Shown piece after piece: positions 1-7,516 of a DNA stretch of 8,863 nucleotides. The DNA is from Prevotella sp. (GTDB lineage: Bacteria > Bacteroidota > Bacteroidia > Bacteroidales > Dysgonomonadaceae): NCBI GenBank assembly GCA_031260865.1, contig JAISKQ010000161.1, positions 1-8,863 on the forward strand. The letters run 5' to 3'. Below the pieces are notes generated by a model. It did not search any database. It was not told the DNA's origin and worked only from the letters and a program-made list of their open reading frames with translations. Each line of letters opens with the position of its first letter. Within the stretch, counting starts at the first letter, position 1. A program made the position numbers and the translations under genes.

Positions 1-32
1 ATTTTTGTAACATAACTAAAAAAATACAGACA

Positions 33-638
33 ATGACCATTGATGAAACGATTATCACTCAAATAAGGAAATCCATCTCGGTAAAAGAAGCTATATTGGC
101 TAGCCCACTTGTACTTAAAAGCATTAGCGATGCGGCGACAATGGTTACCACCGCCTATAAAAACGGCGCGAAAACACTGCTCGCCGGCAATGGCGGCAGT
201 GCGGCCGATGCTCAACATATAGCAGGCGAGTTTGTTAGCCGGTTCTATTTTGACCGTCCCGGACTCCCATCGATAGCCTTATCAACAGATACATCCATAT
301 TGACAGCCATAGGAAATGATTATGGCTTTGACCGCCTCTTTGAAAGGCAAGTGCAAGCACAAGGTAATGAGGGTGATGTATTTATCGGACTGACTACATC
401 CGGTAATTCGGAGAATATTATTAAAGCCTTACACACTTGTAGAACAAAAAAAATTCAATCAATCGTTTTAACCGGCGAAACCGGAGGAAAAGCCGCGGAC
501 TTATGCGATATCTGCATTAGAGTGCCATCGATGGAAACCCCAAGGATACAAGAATCGCATATTCTCATAGCACATATTATATGTTGTGTCGTTGAAGAAG
601 AGATATTTGGCGCGCAAAAAAAACGATTGCAATCATAA
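33..638 (+). CDS. gmhA: Sedoheptulose 7-phosphate isomerase (phosphoheptose isomerase, SIS domain)
   Basis: This 201-residue cytoplasmic enzyme is predicted to convert D-sedoheptulose 7-phosphate to D-glycero-D-manno-heptose 7-phosphate, the first step toward ADP- or GDP-heptose for LPS core or surface glycans. It is one SIS domain. Visible motifs are GNGGSAADAQH (residues 52-62) and the phosphate-binding TTSGNSEN (121-128). H62, E66, Q173 and H181 match the spacing of the zinc ligands known in GmhA. Length is close to the roughly 190-200 residues usual for the family, so the gene looks intact. The ATG at 33 leaves a normal helical N-terminus before the SIS core. It lies 182 bp upstream of the export operon and is separated from it by a promoter candidate, so co-transcription is uncertain. 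It is clearly GC-richer than the sugar genes downstream. An SIS isomerase for another sugar phosphate is possible, but the metal-ligand set favours GmhA. Confidence 0.9.
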   Translation: MTIDETIITQIRKSISVKEAILASPLVLKSISDAATMVTTAYKNGAKTLLAGNGGSAADAQHIAGEFVSRFYFDRPGLPSIALSTDTSILTAIGNDYGFDRLFERQVQAQGNEGDVFIGLTTSGNSENIIKALHTCRTKKIQSIVLTGETGGKAADLCDICIRVPSMETPRIQESHILIAHIICCVVEEEIFGAQKKRLQS

Positions 639-662
639 TGACCAAAATATATTAACGCTAAA

Positions 663-694
663 ATTGTATTAAGCTAAAAATATAACTATATTTG
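663..694 (+). promoter_or_regulatory. Bacteroidetes-type promoter for the polysaccharide operon
   Basis: The sequence TATATTTG at 687-694 fits the Bacteroidetes -7 consensus TAnnTTTG exactly. ATTG at 663-666 is a fair match to the -33 TTTG element. The spacer of 20 bp is within the usual 19-21 bp. Transcription would start near 700, about 120 nt before the export gene. The site is the best promoter candidate in the only sizeable non-coding gap of the window. It is inferred from motif match only. Confidence 0.6.
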
Positions 695-820
695 CACACT
701 TAAACAGAAACTTTATGTTTTTTTTATAAATATTTAGTTCATTGCGTTTTACATTAAATAATTAATAACCAAACACCAAGTATAATTGCTTGAAGAATTG
801 ATATATTCAATAACTTTTAT
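695..820 (+). promoter_or_regulatory. AT-rich 5' leader of the export operon
   Basis: This is the non-coding stretch between the predicted promoter and the export gene. It is very AT-rich, with an eight-T run near 719-726. It contains two short inverted repeats: CAAG 777-780 with CTTG 789-792 (extendable by a U-G and an A-U pair), and ATTGA 797-801 with TCAAT 807-811, which ends nine bases before the start codon. Neither stem is strong, and I recognise no riboswitch. There is no convincing Shine-Dalgarno sequence before the ATG at 821, which is normal for this phylum. Leaders of this length in Bacteroides polysaccharide loci can be sites of transcription elongation control by UpxY-type NusG paralogues, but no such gene is present here. 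Confidence 0.3.
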
Positions 821-3184
821 ATGAAAAGATTTCTTTATTTCTTTATTCTCTTACTCCTATCCGTGAATACGCTATTCGCACAGATGTCAGATAGTCAAAT
901 AATTGATTATGTAAAAACCGAATCAGGCAAAGGCACGTCTCAACAGGCAATAGCCACAGAATTGATGAAAAGGGGCGTTTCACAGGATCAGCTTTTAAGA
1001 ATAAAAAATCAAGCGGACCAACAAAATGCACAAAGCCAAAGCTCAAATTTAATTAATAGCCCATTGCGTTCAAATGAGTCGGAAGAAGAAACGACAAATC
1101 AACAAACCGGTAAAAGCAATATTTTCGGGAAAAACATATTTAATCAAAAGAACCTCACGTTTACTCCAAATGTCAATATTCCCACTCCCGAAAATTATAA
1201 ATTAGGACCGGGAGATGAAGTTATCATAAATATTTGGGGAGCCTCCCAAGCCTCACTCAGACAAACGATATCACCGGAAGGAAGTATTGTCGTGGACAGG
1301 ATAGGACCAATCTTTCTAAACGGAATGACAATAAAGGAAGCGAATAGCTTTGTACAACATAAATTTGCCAGTGTATATTCAGGCGTAAGTACTGACGAAG
1401 GATCATCACAAATAAAGTTGACATTAGGGCAAATACGGACTATCCAAATTAACGTCATGGGGGAAGTCGCCGTGCCCGGCACCTATTCTATTTCTTCTTT
1501 GTCAACCGTGTTCCACGCCTTATATAACGCGGGCGGGATAAATGACATAGGTTCGTTGAGGTTAATACAATTATACCGCAAGGGGAAACTTATTGAAACC
1601 TTAGATATCTACCAATATTTATTAAACGGCAAATCGAATAGTGACGTTAGTTTATCGGATGGAGATATGATTATCGTACAACCATATATCTCTTTGGTCA
1701 AAATATCAGGGAACATCAAACGCCCCATGTATTATGAAATGACTTTCATCGAAACCTTAGCCGACCTGATTAAATATTCAGGCGGGTTTACCGGAGACGC
1801 TTACAGAGATAGAGTTAATGTAGTACGAAACACAGGAGAATACGATAAAGTTTACACGGTTACAGCTGAGAACTACAATAATTTCATATTAGAAGACGGC
1901 GATCAAATTACCGTAGGTTCCGGTTTAAATCTTTTTGAAAACAGGGTTGATATAAGAGGCGCAGTATATAGACCCGGCTATTATGAAATAAGTGACGACA
2001 TCGCGTCTGTAAAGCAATTAATAGAAAAGGCAGGCGGATTAAGAGACAATGCCTTCCTATCCAGGGCGATATTAACAAGAGAAAAGGAAGATTTGACGAT
2101 TGAAAACATTTCTATTAATCTAAATTCACTTCTATCAGGTAGTACCAATGATATAATGTTGAAAAAGAATGATGCCTTATTTATCACGACGAATGATGTT
2201 GTCAACGATTTAGGAGATTTTGTTATTTATGGTGATGTGGTTTCCCAGGGTTCTTATAAATATGCGGATAATACAACTATTGAAGATTTAATTCTTAAAG
2301 CCGGCGGTTTATTAGGTTCAGCCTCCACGGCAAAAGTGGATGTTGCCCGAAGAATCGCGGATCCTAACAGCACAGAAAGTCCTCAAACAATAGCCGAAAC
2401 ATTTACCTTTAGTATAAAAGACGGTTTAATTACCGACGGAAAAACAGGCTTTGTACTTAAGCCATACGATCAAATATATATACGTCGAAGTCCCGGATAT
2501 ATAGAACAACGCAATATATCACTTGAAGGTGAAGTATTATTTCCGGGAAGATATGTTTTAGAAGAAAAAACCGAAAGGATTTCCGATGTGGTGAAACGTG
2601 CCGGAGATTTAACGACGCATGCTTATGCTCAGGGAGCAAAATTAATAAGAGAACATACACAAGCGGAAATCGATCAGCAAATAAAAGCAATGAGAAGGTT
2701 GTCTCAGACTAATTACAAAGATTCCATTTCCGTAGATCTTACCGATATAGAGCGATATTACACAGTAGGTATAGAACTTGACAAAGCCCTGAATCAGCCA
2801 AAATCGGAATATGACTTGGTTCTTAAACCCGGCGATCGATTAGTAATACCTGAGTATGATAATACAATCATGATAAACGGAGCCGTGATGTATCCGAATA
2901 CTGTCTTGTATAAGAAAGGAGAAAAGGTATCATACTATATAAATCAAGCCGGAGGATTCAGCGATCTTGCCGAGAAAAAAAGAGCCTATATCGTTTATAT
3001 GAATGGAACGGTAGCAAAAGTCAAAGGCTCCAGCAAGGAAACGATTCAGCCCGGATGTGCAATAATCGTTCCTGCCAAAGAGCGTAAAGAAAAGATGTCC
3101 TTAGGAGAGATTATAGGTGTCGGATCAACTGTTACATCAATGGTTTCGGTGGTTGCTTTATTAATCAATGCTTTAGCTAAATAG
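821..3184 (+). CDS. Wza-type outer-membrane polysaccharide export protein with multiple SLBB domains
   Basis: This 787-residue protein of the OPX family is predicted to form the outer-membrane channel for capsule or O-polysaccharide. Residues 1-20 are a clear signal peptide (KR start, hydrophobic core, LFA before Q21). There is no lipobox cysteine, so it is not a lipoprotein like E. coli Wza. Residues 22-64 form a small helical region and 65-115 are Q/N/S-rich. The Poly_export domain begins near residue 122 (YKLGPGDEV 126-134). About six SLBB-like beta-grasp repeats follow, starting near residues 210, 291, 375, 466, 564 and 682, most with a G-V-P-G-Y type turn and an AGG or SGG motif. The last 29 residues contain a hydrophobic helix, a candidate for the outer-membrane helix. 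It is about twice the length of Wza (about 380 residues), as is usual in Bacteroidota. The stop is 2 bp before the Wzz gene. Confidence 0.9.
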   Translation: MKRFLYFFILLLLSVNTLFAQMSDSQIIDYVKTESGKGTSQQAIATELMKRGVSQDQLLRIKNQADQQNAQSQSSNLINSPLRSNESEEETTNQQTGKSNIFGKNIFNQKNLTFTPNVNIPTPENYKLGPGDEVIINIWGASQASLRQTISPEGSIVVDRIGPIFLNGMTIKEANSFVQHKFASVYSGVSTDEGSSQIKLTLGQIRTIQINVMGEVAVPGTYSISSLSTVFHALYNAGGINDIGSLRLIQLYRKGKLIETLDIYQYLLNGKSNSDVSLSDGDMIIVQPYISLVKISGNIKRPMYYEMTFIETLADLIKYSGGFTGDAYRDRVNVVRNTGEYDKVYTVTAENYNNFILEDGDQITVGSGLNLFENRVDIRGAVYRPGYYEISDDIASVKQLIEKAGGLRDNAFLSRAILTREKEDLTIENISINLNSLLSGSTNDIMLKKNDALFITTNDVVNDLGDFVIYGDVVSQGSYKYADNTTIEDLILKAGGLLGSASTAKVDVARRIADPNSTESPQTIAETFTFSIKDGLITDGKTGFVLKPYDQIYIRRSPGYIEQRNISLEGEVLFPGRYVLEEKTERISDVVKRAGDLTTHAYAQGAKLIREHTQAEIDQQIKAMRRLSQTNYKDSISVDLTDIERYYTVGIELDKALNQPKSEYDLVLKPGDRLVIPEYDNTIMINGAVMYPNTVLYKKGEKVSYYINQAGGFSDLAEKKRAYIVYMNGTVAKVKGSSKETIQPGCAIIVPAKERKEKMSLGEIIGVGSTVTSMVSVVALLINALAK

Positions 3185-3186
3185 GG

Positions 3187-4275
3187 ATGGAAGAAGTACA
3201 AAAAAATATATCACAAGAGAAAGAAATAGATTTACTTGCTTTAACGAATAAAGTTTGGTTAAGAAAGAAATTCTTATTCAAAGTTTTGGCTATTGGCTTT
3301 GTAGTTGGACTAATTATCGCGTTTAGTATCCCTAAAGAATACACAACAACCGTGATATTGACGCCGGAGTCAAAATCCGGTGGATCCGGGGCTATGGGTT
3401 CTTTAGCGGCTTTGGCAGGAGTAAATCTGAATAGCGCCATGGGTGAAGACGCTTTAGCTTCACCGGACTTATATCCTACTATATTAAGCTCCACTTCTTT
3501 TTTGAAAGGGTTATTAAATATCAAAGTCCATGACTCTGACAAAGGTGTTGATACTACTCTATACGCCTATATGAATGATTACCAATCATCTGCTTGGTGG
3601 AGTTATATACTAAAAGCTCCGTCTGCCATAAAAGGCTTATTTACTTCCAAAGAGGAGGATAAAGGGACAAAAGATTCAGAAAATAAAAGAGTTATATCTA
3701 AAGAGGAAATGGATATAATAGAAGCTCTAAGCAGCAGATTAACTGTAAGTTCAGATAAGAAGACCGGTGTAACGACTATAGAAGTTATAATGCAAAGTCC
3801 TGAAGTATCTTCTTTTTTGGCCGATACGCTTACCTCTTACCTTCAATCTTATATAATTGAATATCGAACCCAAAAAGCCAAAACAGATTTGCTGTATGCT
3901 GAAAAATTATGTAATGAATCGAAAGAGAATTATTATAAAGCACAAGCAAATTTGGCTTCATTTTTAGATAGGAATATAGGTATTGTCTTAGCCAGCTATA
4001 GAACGACTCAGGATCGATTACAAAATGAAGCGACGTTAGCGTTTTCTGTTTATAATCAGACAGCACAACAGTTGCAGATGGCTAAGATAAAAGTGCAGGA
4101 TACGACTCCTGTATTTACAGTGATACAGCCGGCAGTACAGCCTTTGTTCCCATCCAAGCCATCAAAGAAGATGGTAATGGCAGGAACTTTGTTTTTGGCG
4201 TTTATTGGGGCTGTGGTTTGGGTATTGAGGAAGGATATATTTGAAATGTTGAGCAGTAATAATGAATGCAGTTGA
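3187..4275 (+). CDS. Wzz-type chain-length regulator (polysaccharide co-polymerase)
   Basis: This 362-residue inner-membrane protein probably sets polymer length and links the periplasmic polymerisation machinery to the export channel encoded just upstream. It has the classical topology: a short cytoplasmic N-terminus, membrane segment 1 at about residues 30-48, a large periplasmic region, then a proline-rich stretch (315-325) leading into membrane segment 2 at about 329-347. Just after segment 1 it carries a Wzz-domain beta region (EYTTTVILTPES) and a Gly/Ala-rich segment (65-85). Residues around 230-310 look helical and coiled-coil-like. Only about 15 residues follow segment 2, with no Walker motifs or tyrosine cluster, so there is no fused BY-kinase as in Gram-positive and Wzc-type proteins. 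It follows the export gene by 2 bp, so the two are surely co-transcribed. Which polymer it serves cannot be read from the sequence. Confidence 0.87.
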   Translation: MEEVQKNISQEKEIDLLALTNKVWLRKKFLFKVLAIGFVVGLIIAFSIPKEYTTTVILTPESKSGGSGAMGSLAALAGVNLNSAMGEDALASPDLYPTILSSTSFLKGLLNIKVHDSDKGVDTTLYAYMNDYQSSAWWSYILKAPSAIKGLFTSKEEDKGTKDSENKRVISKEEMDIIEALSSRLTVSSDKKTGVTTIEVIMQSPEVSSFLADTLTSYLQSYIIEYRTQKAKTDLLYAEKLCNESKENYYKAQANLASFLDRNIGIVLASYRTTQDRLQNEATLAFSVYNQTAQQLQMAKIKVQDTTPVFTVIQPAVQPLFPSKPSKKMVMAGTLFLAFIGAVVWVLRKDIFEMLSSNNECS

Positions 4276-4290
4276 TATGTTCGTCAACTG
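4269..4290 (+). repeat. Perfect 7-bp inverted repeat (hairpin) over the Wzz-gene stop codon
   Basis: CAGTTGA (4269-4275) is followed by an 8-nt spacer and then its exact reverse complement TCAACTG (4284-4290). A T-G pair could extend the stem by one. The left arm contains the Wzz-gene TGA stop. The RNA hairpin would sit in the 37-bp gap between the export genes and the sugar cassette. It is followed by A-rich sequence rather than a T tract, so it is not a standard intrinsic terminator. It may be an mRNA stability or processing element, or chance. Confidence 0.4.
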
Positions 4291-4312
4291 AAAATAGAAA
4301 ATATTTTAAAAT

Positions 4313-5089
4313 ATGAAAGCTGTTATTTTAGCTGGAGGTTTAGGTACTCGTTTATCGGAAGCTACAAATCTAATTCCAAAACCGATGGTTGAAATTGGAG
4401 GGAAACCAATATTATGGCATATAATGAAAACATATAGTCATTATGGTATTGATGAATTTATTGTATGCTGTGGTTATAAGCAATATGTTATTAAAGAATA
4501 TTTTGCTAACTATTTTCGACATAATAGCGACATGACTGTGGACATGTCTAATAATAGTGTGAAAATATTAAACAATCATTCTGAAAAATGGAAAGTTACG
4601 ATGATTGATACAGGACTTAATACGATGACTGGAGGGAGAATTAAGCAAGTCCAAAAATATATTGGAGAAACATTTCTTTTGACTTATGGCGATGGAGTTA
4701 CCGATTTAGATATTGAAGATACAATAATAAGACATAGAAATAGCAAGGCTATTCTATCAATCACAGCGTATAAACCAAGTGGAAAATTCGGGGCTTTAGA
4801 TATAGATCCCGAATCAAGTCAAGTGAAATCTTTTCTTGAAAAACCGGACGGAGATGGAAATTGGATTAACGCAGGTTATTTTGTATGCGAACCTGAAGTT
4901 TTTGATTATATTCCAGATAGCGATCTAAGTTGTATTTTTGAAAAAGAACCATTAGAAACAATTGCCAAAGAAGGGAAAATGCAAGCGTATAGGCATCATG
5001 GCTTTTGGAAACCGATGGACACAATGAGAGATAATATTGAACTAAATGAAATGTGGAATAAGAATCAAGCTCCTTGGAAAGTTTGGTAA
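4313..5089 (+). CDS. rfbF: Glucose-1-phosphate cytidylyltransferase
   Basis: This 258-residue cytoplasmic nucleotidyltransferase makes CDP-glucose from alpha-D-glucose 1-phosphate and CTP, the entry step to CDP-linked 6-deoxy and 3,6-dideoxy sugars (also called ddhA or ascA). The N-terminal signature LAGGLGTRL (residues 6-14) and the PKPM motif with K23 bind the nucleotide and phosphates. YGDGVTDLD (125-133) supplies the metal-binding acidic residues. IGGKPILWHIM (28-38) and GFWKPMDTMRD near the C-terminus are typical of RfbF rather than of RmlA or GalU. The length equals that of characterised homologues (about 257). It is the first gene of the sugar cassette, 37 bp after the Wzz gene and 11 bp before rfbH. 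Its direct neighbours rfbH and rfbG use its product, which strengthens the call. The region is visibly AT-richer than the export gene upstream. Confidence 0.95.
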   Translation: MKAVILAGGLGTRLSEATNLIPKPMVEIGGKPILWHIMKTYSHYGIDEFIVCCGYKQYVIKEYFANYFRHNSDMTVDMSNNSVKILNNHSEKWKVTMIDTGLNTMTGGRIKQVQKYIGETFLLTYGDGVTDLDIEDTIIRHRNSKAILSITAYKPSGKFGALDIDPESSQVKSFLEKPDGDGNWINAGYFVCEPEVFDYIPDSDLSCIFEKEPLETIAKEGKMQAYRHHGFWKPMDTMRDNIELNEMWNKNQAPWKVW

Positions 5090-5100
5090 ATTTATAATAT

Positions 5101-6450
5101 ATGACGAAAAAAGAAGAACTAAAAAAACAAATCTTAGAACTCACTCAAGAATATTACAAAGAAGTTCATGGACAATCCAAAGATTTTGAAGTCGGAAAGA
5201 CTTTTGTAAATTATGGAGGACGCTATTTTAATGAGAAGGAGTTGGTGAATTTAGTTGATTCATCTTTGGATTTTTGGCTCACCGCGGGACCTTGGGCGCA
5301 TAAATTTGAAAAACGATTTGCCGAATGGTTGGGCGTAAAATACTGTTCTCTAACCAATTCAGGTTCTTCAGCCAATTTGTTGGCATTTATGGCTTTGACT
5401 TCTCCTCAATTAGGAGAACGAAGAATAAAAAAAGGTGACGAGGTTATTACCGTTGCTTGTGGTTTCCCTACCACAGTAACTCCAATTATTCAATATGGCG
5501 CAATCCCTGTATTTGTAGATGTTACTATACCCGAATATAATATTGATGTAACTAAACTGGAGGAAGCATTATCGCCAAAAACAAAAGCTGTAATGATTGC
5601 TCATTCATTAGGAAATCCTTTTGATTTAAAGTTTGTAAAAGATTTTTGTGATAAACATAATCTTTGGTTGGTTGAAGATAATTGTGATGCTCTAGGATCC
5701 GAATATTTTTATAATGAAAAATGGGAAAAGACAGGTACTATTGGGCACATAGGTACATCATCCTTTTATCCTCCTCATCACATGACTATGGGTGAGGGAG
5801 GCGCTGTATATACGAATGATGTCTTATTGAACAAATTAGTAAATTCTTTTCGAGACTGGGGGCGCGATTGCTGGTGCGTTGGCGGTGTGGATAATACCTG
5901 CAAATACCGTTTCAGTAAACAGTTCGGCGAATTACCTTTGGGTTACGACCACAAATATGTTTATTCCCATTTCGGATATAATTTGAAATTGACTGATATG
6001 CAAGCGGCTATCGGTTGTGCTCAATTAGAAAAGTTAGATGCTATTGTAAAAGCTCGTCGGAACAATTTCAATATATTAAAATCAGGGTTAGAAGGTACTA
6101 AAGGCTTGATTCTTCCTGAACCACAGAAGAACTCCAATCCGAGTTGGTTTGGATTCCTTATTTCTGTAAAAGAGGATGCCGGATTTACAAGAAACGAACT
6201 ATCTAAATATTTGGAAGATAAAAAGATACAAACTAGAAATCTTTTTGCTGGAAACTTACTGAAACATCCGGCATTTGATGAAATGAGGTCAAAAAATGAA
6301 GGATACCGAGTGATTGGAGAATTAATTGAAACCGATTTTGTGATGAATAATACTTTTTGGATAGGAGTTTATCCGGGTATGACTGAACAAATGTTGACTT
6401 ATATGATTGTAACTATTAAGGAATTTGTAAAACAGCATGAACAGGATTGA
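5101..6450 (+). CDS. rfbH: CDP-4-dehydro-6-deoxyglucose 3-dehydratase (E1), RfbH family
   Basis: This 449-residue cytoplasmic PMP-dependent iron-sulfur enzyme of the DegT/DnrJ/EryC1 aminotransferase fold removes the C3 hydroxyl of CDP-4-keto-6-deoxyglucose together with an E3 reductase (also called ddhC or ascC). The aminotransferase lysine is replaced by histidine: H226 in FYPPHHMTMGEGG (222-234), the E1 hallmark. Cysteines C195, C257, C259 and C267 follow the E1 [2Fe-2S] pattern, with C-X1-C-X7-C in RDCWCVGGVDNTC (255-267). GSSANLLAF is the usual cofactor phosphate loop. Length is slightly above the roughly 437 residues of the Yersinia enzyme; about four extra residues lie between C195 and H226. 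Codons 252-284 are markedly GC-richer than those around them. The gene follows rfbF by 11 bp and its 3' end overlaps rfbG by 14 bp. No E3 gene is in the window. Confidence 0.95.
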   Translation: MTKKEELKKQILELTQEYYKEVHGQSKDFEVGKTFVNYGGRYFNEKELVNLVDSSLDFWLTAGPWAHKFEKRFAEWLGVKYCSLTNSGSSANLLAFMALTSPQLGERRIKKGDEVITVACGFPTTVTPIIQYGAIPVFVDVTIPEYNIDVTKLEEALSPKTKAVMIAHSLGNPFDLKFVKDFCDKHNLWLVEDNCDALGSEYFYNEKWEKTGTIGHIGTSSFYPPHHMTMGEGGAVYTNDVLLNKLVNSFRDWGRDCWCVGGVDNTCKYRFSKQFGELPLGYDHKYVYSHFGYNLKLTDMQAAIGCAQLEKLDAIVKARRNNFNILKSGLEGTKGLILPEPQKNSNPSWFGFLISVKEDAGFTRNELSKYLEDKKIQTRNLFAGNLLKHPAFDEMRSKNEGYRVIGELIETDFVMNNTFWIGVYPGMTEQMLTYMIVTIKEFVKQHEQD

Positions 6451-7516
6451 TATATTTAATCATTTCTATAAAGATAAAAAAGTCCTTGTAACCGGTCATA
6501 CCGGTTTCAAGGGTTCTTGGTTGTCTATTTGGTTACATGGACTGGGAGCGGAAGTAATTGGTGTGGCAAAAGATCCCTTAACAGAAAGAGACAATTATGT
6601 TTTATCCGGGCTAAAAGATAAAATAATTGATCTGCGGGGGGATATTAGGGATGGAGAATTGATGAAAGAAATTTTTCGAAAATATCAGCCGGAAATTGTA
6701 TTTCATTTGGCTGCCCAGCCTTTGGTAAGATTAAGCTATGACATACCCGTGGAAACTTATGACACAAATGTTATGGGTACCATTAATATATTGGAAGCCA
6801 TTCGTATCACAGACAGTGTGAAAGTTGGCGTTATGATAACGACTGACAAGTGTTACGAAAACAAAGAACAAATTTGGGGCTATCGTGAAAATGAGCCAAT
6901 GGGGGGATACGATCCTTATTCGTCAAGTAAAGGCGCTGCTGAAATAGCAATATCTTCATGGCGTAACTCTTACTTCAATCCTAAATATTATAATGTACAT
7001 GGAAAGTCAATCGCAAGCGCTCGAGCGGGTAATGTTATCGGTGGCGGAGATTGGGCTTTAGACAGGATAATTCCCGATTGTATAAAATCAATAGAGACAA
7101 ATCTTCCGATTAATATAAGAAATAAAAAAGCAATCCGTCCGTGGCAGCATGTATTGGAGCCTTTAAGTGGTTATTTGCGATTAGCTTACAAGATGTGGCA
7201 TGAACCTTTATCATATTGTGAGGGTTGGAATTTCGGACCTAAAACGGAATCAATTGCTACTGTATGGGAGGTAGCATCCAAGGTTATTGATAATTATGGA
7301 AAAGGAGAATTGAAAGATTCTTCAGATCCCAATGCTGTACATGAAGCGAATTTATTGATGCTTGATATATCTAAAGCTAAGTTTAGATTGGAATGGGAAC
7401 CAAAAATGAATCTGAATCAGTGTATTGAATTAACTGTTGATTGGTATAAGAGATATAGAGATGAAGATGTATATAATTTTTGTTTGGAACAGATAGAAAG
7501 TTATATCAGAAAATGA
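6437..7516 (+). CDS. rfbG: CDP-glucose 4,6-dehydratase
   Basis: This 359-residue cytoplasmic extended short-chain dehydrogenase uses tightly bound NAD to convert CDP-D-glucose to CDP-4-keto-6-deoxy-D-glucose, the substrate of RfbH (also called ddhB or ascB). The Rossmann motif is TGHTGFKGSW (residues 19-28). Catalytic residues are in TTDKCYEN (T136, D137, K138) and in Y161-S-S-S-K165, matching the T-D-K and YxxxK sets of the family. Highly characteristic stretches include HLAAQPLVRLSY, GYRENEPMGGYDPY, GNVIGGGDWA and IRPWQHVLEPLSGY, which separate it from dTDP-glucose dehydratases (RmlB). Length is the family norm. The ATG at 6437 lies inside the end of rfbH (14-bp overlap), which suggests translational coupling. 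It gives an N-terminus of the expected length before the Rossmann strand. Its stop forms an ATGA overlap with the next gene. Confidence 0.95.
   Translation: MNRIDIFNHFYKDKKVLVTGHTGFKGSWLSIWLHGLGAEVIGVAKDPLTERDNYVLSGLKDKIIDLRGDIRDGELMKEIFRKYQPEIVFHLAAQPLVRLSYDIPVETYDTNVMGTINILEAIRITDSVKVGVMITTDKCYENKEQIWGYRENEPMGGYDPYSSSKGAAEIAISSWRNSYFNPKYYNVHGKSIASARAGNVIGGGDWALDRIIPDCIKSIETNLPINIRNKKAIRPWQHVLEPLSGYLRLAYKMWHEPLSYCEGWNFGPKTESIATVWEVASKVIDNYGKGELKDSSDPNAVHEANLLMLDISKAKFRLEWEPKMNLNQCIELTVDWYKRYRDEDVYNFCLEQIESYIRK

Noticed and set aside
639..820. Invertible promoter of the Bacteroides phase-variable capsule type
   Set aside because: I see no pair of matching long inverted repeats flanking the promoter and no recombinase gene in the window.
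843..2690. Several minus-strand open frames of 67-95 codons
   Set aside because: All are antisense to the export gene, lack recognisable domains and are expected by chance opposite a long gene.
3177..3542. Minus-strand open frame of 121 codons
   Set aside because: It lies antisense to the start of the well-supported Wzz gene, shows no family motifs and has no promoter or neighbour support.
4269..4312. Rho-independent terminator after the Wzz gene
   Set aside because: The stem is AT-balanced and short, and the sequence after it is A-rich with no T run. Termination here would also cut off a cassette that has no clear promoter of its own.
4866..5144. Minus-strand open frame of 92 codons across the rfbF-rfbH junction
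   Set aside because: It is antisense to two clear genes in an operon with an 11-bp gap and has no recognisable protein features.
7480..7512. Upstream ATG at 7480 as the start of the epimerase gene
   Set aside because: It adds 11 residues that do not resemble the RmlC N-terminus and overlaps rfbG by 37 bp. The ATG at 7513 gives a classical ATGA stop-start overlap and the family length.
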